A DNA stretch of 20,087 nucleotides from DAOVRL01 sp023128595 (lineage in GTDB: Bacteria; Planctomycetota; Phycisphaerae; Sedimentisphaerales; Anaerobacaceae), in the NCBI GenBank assembly GCA_030628155.1, contig DAOVRL010000073.1, forward strand, positions 1 to 20,087. The letters run 5' to 3'. The position numbers and the translations under genes were made by a program. Shown piece by piece: positions 15,738-20,087 of this stretch. Below the pieces are notes generated by a model. That model was not told the DNA's origin and made no database searches. It saw only the letters and a list, made by a program, of their open reading frames with translations. The stretch's first letter is position 1. Every line of letters begins with the position of its first letter.

Positions 15738-17036
15738 ATGAGAGATTCCGGCGGCGCAGCGTTGGTGATTGCTTTGATTCTGGTTATGGCGGCGCCCGGT
15801 TTGGCTACCGATTGGCCGCAGTGGCGAGGGCCTTTCTTCAACGGCTCAACCGATGAAAAGGATTTGCCCGCCTCGTGGAGCCAAACGCAGAACGTCGCGT
15901 GGGTCAGCCCTCTTCCCGGACCAAGCGGAGCGACAGCGGTAATCTCAAACGGCAGAGTATTCGTAACCTCAATGGTCAAGGACGACCACGACTTTGTCGC
16001 TTTATGCTTTGACGAAAAAACCGGCAACCAGTTGTGGCGAAAAACCGTAGGCACCGATTCGCGCAGGTATCCGCGCAATCATATGGTCTCGCCTTCGCCG
16101 GTTGCGGACGCCGAGAACGTGTTCTTCCTCTACGGCAACGGCCAGCTCGTCGGCTTCGACTTCGCTGGCAATACCCTGTGGGCCCGGAATATCGAAACCG
16201 AGTACGGCAATTTGGCTTTGATGTTCGGTTATAGCTGCAGTCCCTTACTCTACGACGGCAAGCTGTATATCACCGTCATCCGCCGCGACAGACCCTATCG
16301 GGCGCCCAGAGCTGACTCGCCTTTGGATTCGTTCATAATGGCGCTCGACCCGAAAACCGGACGCACTATCTGGAAGCAGCAGCGAAAGACCAACGCCTTC
16401 GACGAGGGCATGGAGACGTACAGCACCCCGGTTCCATTCGTCCGCGAGGGCAAGGCAGAATTGCTGACCACAGGAGCCGACTTCATCATAGCCCACCACC
16501 CTGCCACCGGAGCCGAACTCTGGCGATTTGAGTACTGGACGCGAAAGGTCAGGGATTCGCGCATAATCCCTTCGCTCGTTACAGGCAGCGGTCTTATCTT
16601 CGGCACCTGGCACAAGCACAAAGGCGTTTTCGCCCTCCAGCCACCCGGCAACGGCCCGGCTAAAATACTCTGGGATTTCGACCACGCCGCACCCGACTGC
16701 AGCACGCCCCTGTTCTATCAGGGCAGGCTCTACGTGCTCGACGGGATGACCCGAGGAAAAGTCGTAACGTGCTTCGATCCCAAAACGGGCAGGCAATTCT
16801 GGCAGGGCATACTCGGAGGGCGCGGCCCGTGGCGGGCGTCGCTCACTGCAAGTGACGGCAAGCTCTACTGCATCTGCGAGACCGGAGAGATCGTCGTGCT
16901 AAGAGCCGGCGGCGATAAATTCGAGATCCTCTTCGAAGCCAAAAAAGACGAAACCCCAATACGCTCCTCGATATCGATAGCCAACGGCCGGCTATTCATA
17001 CGCACGGCAGAGAACCTATACTGTGTCGGCAAATAG
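15738..17036 (+). CDS. Exported PQQ-type beta-propeller repeat protein (second copy)
   Basis: The protein has 432 residues. The signal peptide is cleaved near residue 23-24, giving a mature start of DWPQWRGPFFNG, the hallmark of many planctomycetal propeller proteins. Blade motifs are CFDEKTGNQLW, GFDFAGNTLW, ALDPKTGRTIW, HHPATGAELW and CFDPKTGRQFW. A start at ATG 15738 with AGGA 9 bases upstream fits the signal peptide best. A GTG at 15696 overlapping the previous stop codon would add 14 residues in front of it. It is the last gene of the five-gene cluster. It shares start and blade motifs with the protein encoded at 347 but is clearly diverged. Role unknown; probably periplasmic and structural, or sugar-linked. 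Confidence 0.88.
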   Translation: MRDSGGAALVIALILVMAAPGLATDWPQWRGPFFNGSTDEKDLPASWSQTQNVAWVSPLPGPSGATAVISNGRVFVTSMVKDDHDFVALCFDEKTGNQLWRKTVGTDSRRYPRNHMVSPSPVADAENVFFLYGNGQLVGFDFAGNTLWARNIETEYGNLALMFGYSCSPLLYDGKLYITVIRRDRPYRAPRADSPLDSFIMALDPKTGRTIWKQQRKTNAFDEGMETYSTPVPFVREGKAELLTTGADFIIAHHPATGAELWRFEYWTRKVRDSRIIPSLVTGSGLIFGTWHKHKGVFALQPPGNGPAKILWDFDHAAPDCSTPLFYQGRLYVLDGMTRGKVVTCFDPKTGRQFWQGILGGRGPWRASLTASDGKLYCICETGEIVVLRAGGDKFEILFEAKKDETPIRSSISIANGRLFIRTAENLYCVGK

Positions 17037-17045
17037 AAGTGTTAC

Positions 17046-17069
17046 AACATTCGAAGCCTTACGAATGTT
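17046..17069 (+). terminator. Possible terminator hairpin after the glycan-enzyme cluster
   Basis: AACATTCG (17046-17053) and CGAATGTT (17062-17069) form a perfect 8-bp stem with an 8-base loop, starting 10 bases after the stop codon. No T run follows, so if it terminates transcription it is not a classical intrinsic terminator. It may instead protect the 3' end. Confidence 0.35.
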
Positions 17070-17166
17070 CCCAAATCAGCAGGTCAAAAGTAATGAGCGA
17101 AAGAACCAATGGAGCTGCGGGAAAATATTTTAGAAATGTTTGTAACGTTCACTCACTCCCTGCGTC

Positions 17167-17172
17167 TATAAT
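17167..17172 (+). promoter_or_regulatory. Possible -10 box for the TIM-barrel gene
   Basis: A perfect TATAAT lies 74 bases before the start codon at 17247. The only -35-like sequence, TTGTAA (17140-17145), is 21 bases away, which is too far for a typical promoter. The 210-base gap after the preceding cluster makes a separate promoter plausible. Confidence 0.35.
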
Positions 17173-17246
17173 GCGGTTGAAATGCCGGTGAGCGGCAGAG
17201 GCAAAGGCCAACAAGCAAAAACACATTCTATCGAAGGAGTACTATT

Positions 17247-18185
17247 ATGCACCGTAGAGAATTCCTTAAACGCGCCGGCGTGGTACTGGCATCTTCTACT
17301 GTACTATCGGCGAAGATGCGGCCGGTGGCGGCTGCGCCCGACAAGAAGTCCAAAGTCAAACGCATCGGCTGTACAACTGTGTGCTTTAGGGCGAGGTTTC
17401 CGAAGACTCGCCCGAAGGATTACTCCGGGAGCGAGCCGTATCTGAATTTGCTCGATGTGCCGGATTTGTTTGCCGAGAAGCTTGGCGTACACAACGTTGA
17501 GCTTTGGAGCAGGCATTTCGAGGATACCTCGCTGAAGTATTGTCGCAAGGTCAAGGCCGCTGCCAAAAAGGCAGGATCCAGGATTATCAACATTCAGATG
17601 GATGAGCCCGGTTACCAGCTTTCCTCTAAAGACGCAGCCCAAAGGAAAAGCAGCATCGAAGTCGTCAAGCAGTGGATGGACAGGGCCGCTGCCTGCGGGG
17701 CAACGTCGCTGCGTGCCAATACGGGCGGCTCGGCCAAAGAGACGCTCGATGTTTCGATTACCGGCGATTCCTTTCGGCAATTGGCCGAGCACGGCGAGAA
17801 AATCGGCGTCAAAATCCTGATCGAAAACCACGGGGGCCTTAGCTCCAGGCCCGAGAACATCGTTGCTGTTATCGAGGCCGTCGATAGTCCGTGGTGCCGG
17901 GCGCTGCCGGACTTCGGAAATATGCCGACGAATTTCACCCAGCAGCAGCGTGACGGTTTCCTCAAGAAGCTCTTGCCCCACGCCCATTTGATTTCCGCCA
18001 AGGGGATGTACTTCAACAAGCAGGGCAAACACCTGACCTACGATATTGGCGCGTGCGTGCGGACCGCTGAGGCGAGCGGGTTCAAAGGAATCTACTCGGC
18101 CGAGCAATGGTCGCCGAAACCGAATCCGATTGATGCGGTGGCCGCGGCACGGGCCATCATTCGGCAGATAGCGGATAATATCTGA
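17247..18185 (+). CDS. Tat-exported sugar phosphate isomerase/epimerase-like TIM barrel
   Basis: The protein has 312 residues. HRREFLKRAG is a twin-arginine signal with a hydrophobic stretch after it and likely cleavage near VAAA (about residue 34). The rest is an AP-endonuclease-2/xylose-isomerase-like barrel. The four metal-ligand positions of that fold are visible in order: Glu193 (ILIENHGG), Asp222 (LPDFGNMP), His247 (HAHLISAK) and Glu286 (YSAEQW). An intact metal site suggests an active isomerase, epimerase or related enzyme, but the substrate is unknown. AAGGAG lies 7 bases before the ATG. Export of such an enzyme is unusual outside Planctomycetota and Bacteroidota. It is followed by a sugar transporter gene 231 bases later. 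Confidence 0.88.
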   Translation: MHRREFLKRAGVVLASSTVLSAKMRPVAAAPDKKSKVKRIGCTTVCFRARFPKTRPKDYSGSEPYLNLLDVPDLFAEKLGVHNVELWSRHFEDTSLKYCRKVKAAAKKAGSRIINIQMDEPGYQLSSKDAAQRKSSIEVVKQWMDRAAACGATSLRANTGGSAKETLDVSITGDSFRQLAEHGEKIGVKILIENHGGLSSRPENIVAVIEAVDSPWCRALPDFGNMPTNFTQQQRDGFLKKLLPHAHLISAKGMYFNKQGKHLTYDIGACVRTAEASGFKGIYSAEQWSPKPNPIDAVAAARAIIRQIADNI

Positions 18186-18416
18186 CGTCGGAAGGACACG
18201 CCGTATGGACAAAGAGCAGAAAACTCAAACTTTCTGACTGGTTCGGTCGTCCGGAAAAGGCGCAACAACGCAAAGTTGGCCGCTGATCGCCAATCTTATG
18301 AGGCGCCTAAACCATCATAGCCGCAAAAAAGCCGTGAAAACTCGACCCCGATGCGGTACTCTTAGCCAGTCAAAGTGCCCACCAGAAACGTAATAGTAGG
18401 ATTTCGAGGGCAAGTT

Positions 18417-19814
18417 ATGAACAATGACCTTTCCAATCAGGACAAGGGCAGCGCAACCTACGTCTTCTTAGTGTGCGCGGTGGCCGCCCTGGGCGGCCTT
18501 CTGTTCGGCTACGACACCGGGGTAATCAACGGCGCAATAGGGCCCCTCAAGGCACACTTTCTCCTTAATCCAAAGGCCGAAGGTTGGGCGATGGGTTGCG
18601 CCTTGCTTGGCTGCGCCATCGGGGCGGCCCTCGCCGGAGTGCTCAGCGACCGGCTCGGCCGCAAGAGGGTCCTCATCCTCTCGGCCGTCCTCTTCTTCAT
18701 CTCCGCCGTCGGCACCGCCCTGCCTAAGACCATAACCCAGTTCATCATTTTTAGAATAATCGGCGGTCTGGGGGTAGGCGCCGCCTCGATAACAAGCCCG
18801 ATGTATATTGCCGAGATTTCCCCGGCCCGTATCAGAGGACGAATGGTCTCGGTCAATCAATTCGCAATCGTCACAGGCTTTCTCGTCGTCTATTTCGCCA
18901 ACTACTTCATCGCACTCCAGGGCGACCAGGCGTGGAACCAGGAGCTCGGCTGGCGGTGGATGTTCGGCTCGGAGGCCCTGCCGGCTGTGCTATTATTAGT
19001 ATGTCTCTTCTTTGTGCCTGAAAGTCCGCGCTGGCTCACCAAGCAGGGCCGCGGCGATGAAGCCCTTGGGATTCTGGCCCGCGTGGATGGGGCCGATTAC
19101 GCCAAGGCCGAATTAGCCGAAATCAAAGATGCGATTGACCACGAATCCGGCTCTCTGGGGCAGTTGTTTCGGCCGGGTATGAGGATTGTGCTGGTAATGG
19201 GTATAGTCCTGGCCGTCCTTCAGCAGATAACGGGCATCAATGTCTTTCTCTATTTTGGCACTGAGATCTTCAAGAAGATGGGGGCCGGGACCAATGCCGC
19301 CCTGCTGCAGACCGTGATCGTAGGCGCGGTGAACCTGAGCTTCACCATTATCGCTATATGGACGGTGGACCGCCTGGGCCGAAGGCCGCTGATGATGATC
19401 GGCTCAGCCGGGATGGGGATTTCGCTTGCGGCGATGGGCTTAGCGGCCTACTTCGGCAGGACCGAACTGTGGATCCTCCTGTTCATCCTTAGCTATATCG
19501 CCTGCTTCGCCCTTTCGGTCGGGCCGGTAACCTGGGTGATCCTCTCGGAAATCTTCCCCACGCGCATCCGCGGCCGGGCGATGGCCATTGCAACGGTGTG
19601 CCTCTGGGTCGCCAATTACGTCATCTCCCAGACGTTCCCAATGATGGAAGGAAACAAATGGCTGCTCGAAAAGTTCCATCACGCCTTTCCATTCTGGCTC
19701 TACGGCGTCTTCTGCGTCGTCCTGCTCGTCTTCGTCAGCCGCTTCGTCCCCGAAACAAAGGGCAAATCACTCGAAGAAATAGAAAAACACTGGATAGAGC
19801 GGGCCGACAAATAG
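18417..19814 (+). CDS. Sugar:proton symporter, MFS sugar porter family
   Basis: The protein has 465 residues, with 12 predicted membrane helices. All sugar-porter signatures are present: GYDTGVINGAI in helix 1, DRLGRKR (residues 78-84), PESPRWL before the central loop, QQITGIN (269-275, matching the sugar-binding Gln/Asn set of XylE), VDRLGRRPL, GPVTWVILSEIFPTRIRGR with the binding-site Trp, and the C-terminal PETKGKSLEEIE. The ATG at 18417 is chosen over one at 18375 because GAGG lies 7 bases upstream and the protein then starts just before helix 1. It probably imports the monosaccharide released by the upstream exported enzymes. The exact sugar (xylose, arabinose, galactose or glucose) cannot be told. 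Confidence 0.95.
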   Translation: MNNDLSNQDKGSATYVFLVCAVAALGGLLFGYDTGVINGAIGPLKAHFLLNPKAEGWAMGCALLGCAIGAALAGVLSDRLGRKRVLILSAVLFFISAVGTALPKTITQFIIFRIIGGLGVGAASITSPMYIAEISPARIRGRMVSVNQFAIVTGFLVVYFANYFIALQGDQAWNQELGWRWMFGSEALPAVLLLVCLFFVPESPRWLTKQGRGDEALGILARVDGADYAKAELAEIKDAIDHESGSLGQLFRPGMRIVLVMGIVLAVLQQITGINVFLYFGTEIFKKMGAGTNAALLQTVIVGAVNLSFTIIAIWTVDRLGRRPLMMIGSAGMGISLAAMGLAAYFGRTELWILLFILSYIACFALSVGPVTWVILSEIFPTRIRGRAMAIATVCLWVANYVISQTFPMMEGNKWLLEKFHHAFPFWLYGVFCVVLLVFVSRFVPETKGKSLEEIEKHWIERADK

Positions 19815-19852
19815 GCTCCCCCGGCAGAATCTTTGGCACGGTTCAATTCTGG

Positions 19853-19938
19853 GTGGCAGCCTCAAGCGCAGCTTGGGGATGGCAAAACTCCGAAAGCGGT
19901 GCAACCATCCCCAAATCCTTCGGATTTGAGGCTGCCAC
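19853..19938. repeat. Nested palindrome downstream of the sugar transporter gene
   Basis: Outer arms GTGGCAGCCTCAA (19853-19865) and TTGAGGCTGCCAC (19926-19938) are exact 13-bp complements. Inner arms TTGGGGATGG (19873-19882) and CCATCCCCAA (19905-19914) are exact 10-bp complements. The whole 86 bases would fold into a two-stage stem. It begins 39 bases after the transporter stop codon and could terminate transcription from either side, or be a MITE/REP-like element. There is no T run. Confidence 0.7.
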
Positions 19939-19954
19939 ACCCTATGAAACCGCT

Positions 19955-20087
19955 GTCTAAGCACGCACATCGCTGTGCGTACTCGACTCCAAAACCGTAC
20001 GTGAAAGTTTCCTTTCATACGGCTCCTCAGTAAAATGGCGTATTGTCATTACGCGCCTCATTTATAGGTAATAGCTGACAGTGTTCA
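19955..20087 (-). ncRNA. 3' end of a group II intron (domains V and VI), cut by the window edge
   Basis: On the minus strand, positions 20025-19992 read as a 34-base domain V. It starts GAGCCGTATG, has a GAAA tetraloop closed by GAAAG/CTTTC, and ends CACGTACGGTTT. It matches the textbook domain V (GAGCCGUAUG...CACGUACGGUUC) in length, in the AGC catalytic triad and at nearly all fixed bases. Domain VI follows at 19987-19955: a 9-bp stem with a GCGA loop, an unpaired A at 19958 (the branch-point position), and a GTC/GAC base. The 3' splice site should be a few bases further, around 19945-19952. A small stem (20057-20037) lies just upstream of domain V. No reverse-transcriptase reading frame is visible in the remaining bases; it would lie beyond 20087. 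Confidence 0.85.

Noticed and set aside
17304..18212. A 302-codon open frame on the minus strand opposite the TIM-barrel gene
   Set aside because: The plus-strand product has an intact Tat signal and all four metal ligands. The antisense frame has neither motifs nor a start signal.
18186..18416. A hidden gene or terminator in the 231-base gap before the sugar transporter
   Set aside because: Only a weak stem (TTGGC/GCCAA around 18276-18293) without a T run was found, and no credible ORF or promoter.
19833..20033. Small open frames on both strands across the palindrome and intron domains
   Set aside because: The segment is explained by RNA structure (domains V and VI) and the inverted repeats, so translation is not a sensible reading.

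Overview
The window most likely comes from a Planctomycetota chromosome, probably the Phycisphaerae/Sedimentisphaerales side. This is inferred from protein content, not from a marker gene. The clues are two exported PQQ-type beta-propeller proteins whose mature parts both begin DWPQ, a Tat-exported sulfatase with a HEAT tail, a Tat-exported xylose-isomerase-like protein, a DUF4954 protein, and a uroporphyrinogen-decarboxylase-family protein inside a glycan-degradation block. No rRNA, tRNA or CRISPR array was seen.

Layout. Bases 1-346 are non-coding, with short tandem repeats and a possible promoter. A PQQ-type propeller protein follows (347-1669), then a 513-base spacer with a terminator and a doubtful small ORF. 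Next is a very basic, low-complexity exported protein (2183-3040) with a clear terminator, and a palindromic GTCATTGCGAGG-type dispersed repeat (about 3190-3352). On the minus strand lies a peptidoglycan-amidase-like protein that has lost its visible zinc ligands (3430-3987). A DUF4954 beta-helix protein (4373-6400) and nagB (6538-7350) follow on the plus strand. A convergent lipoprotein peptidyl-prolyl isomerase (7494-8660, minus) is separated from nagB by a long palindrome. Its own leader holds a strong promoter followed at once by a terminator-like hairpin.

From 8953 to 17036 five genes run on the plus strand with gaps of only 12, 23, 73 and 38 bases, so they look like one operon. They encode a URO-D/cobamide-methyltransferase-family protein, an exported GH2 glycosidase, a Tat-lipoprotein sulfatase with HEAT repeats, an exported pectate-lyase-like beta-helix protein, and a second PQQ propeller protein. 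A separately promoted Tat-exported sugar isomerase/epimerase-like TIM barrel (17247-18185) and a 12-helix sugar-proton symporter (18417-19814) follow. Together these read as a glycan utilisation locus: desulfation and cleavage outside the cytoplasm, uptake of the sugar, and intracellular steps that may include demethylation (URO-D family) and amino-sugar catabolism (NagB). The substrate cannot be told from sequence alone.

The right edge holds the 3' end of a group II intron on the minus strand. Domain V (19992-20025) and domain VI with a bulged adenosine are readable base by base. The rest of the intron lies beyond the window. A nested palindrome (19853-19938) sits between the transporter gene and the intron 3' end.
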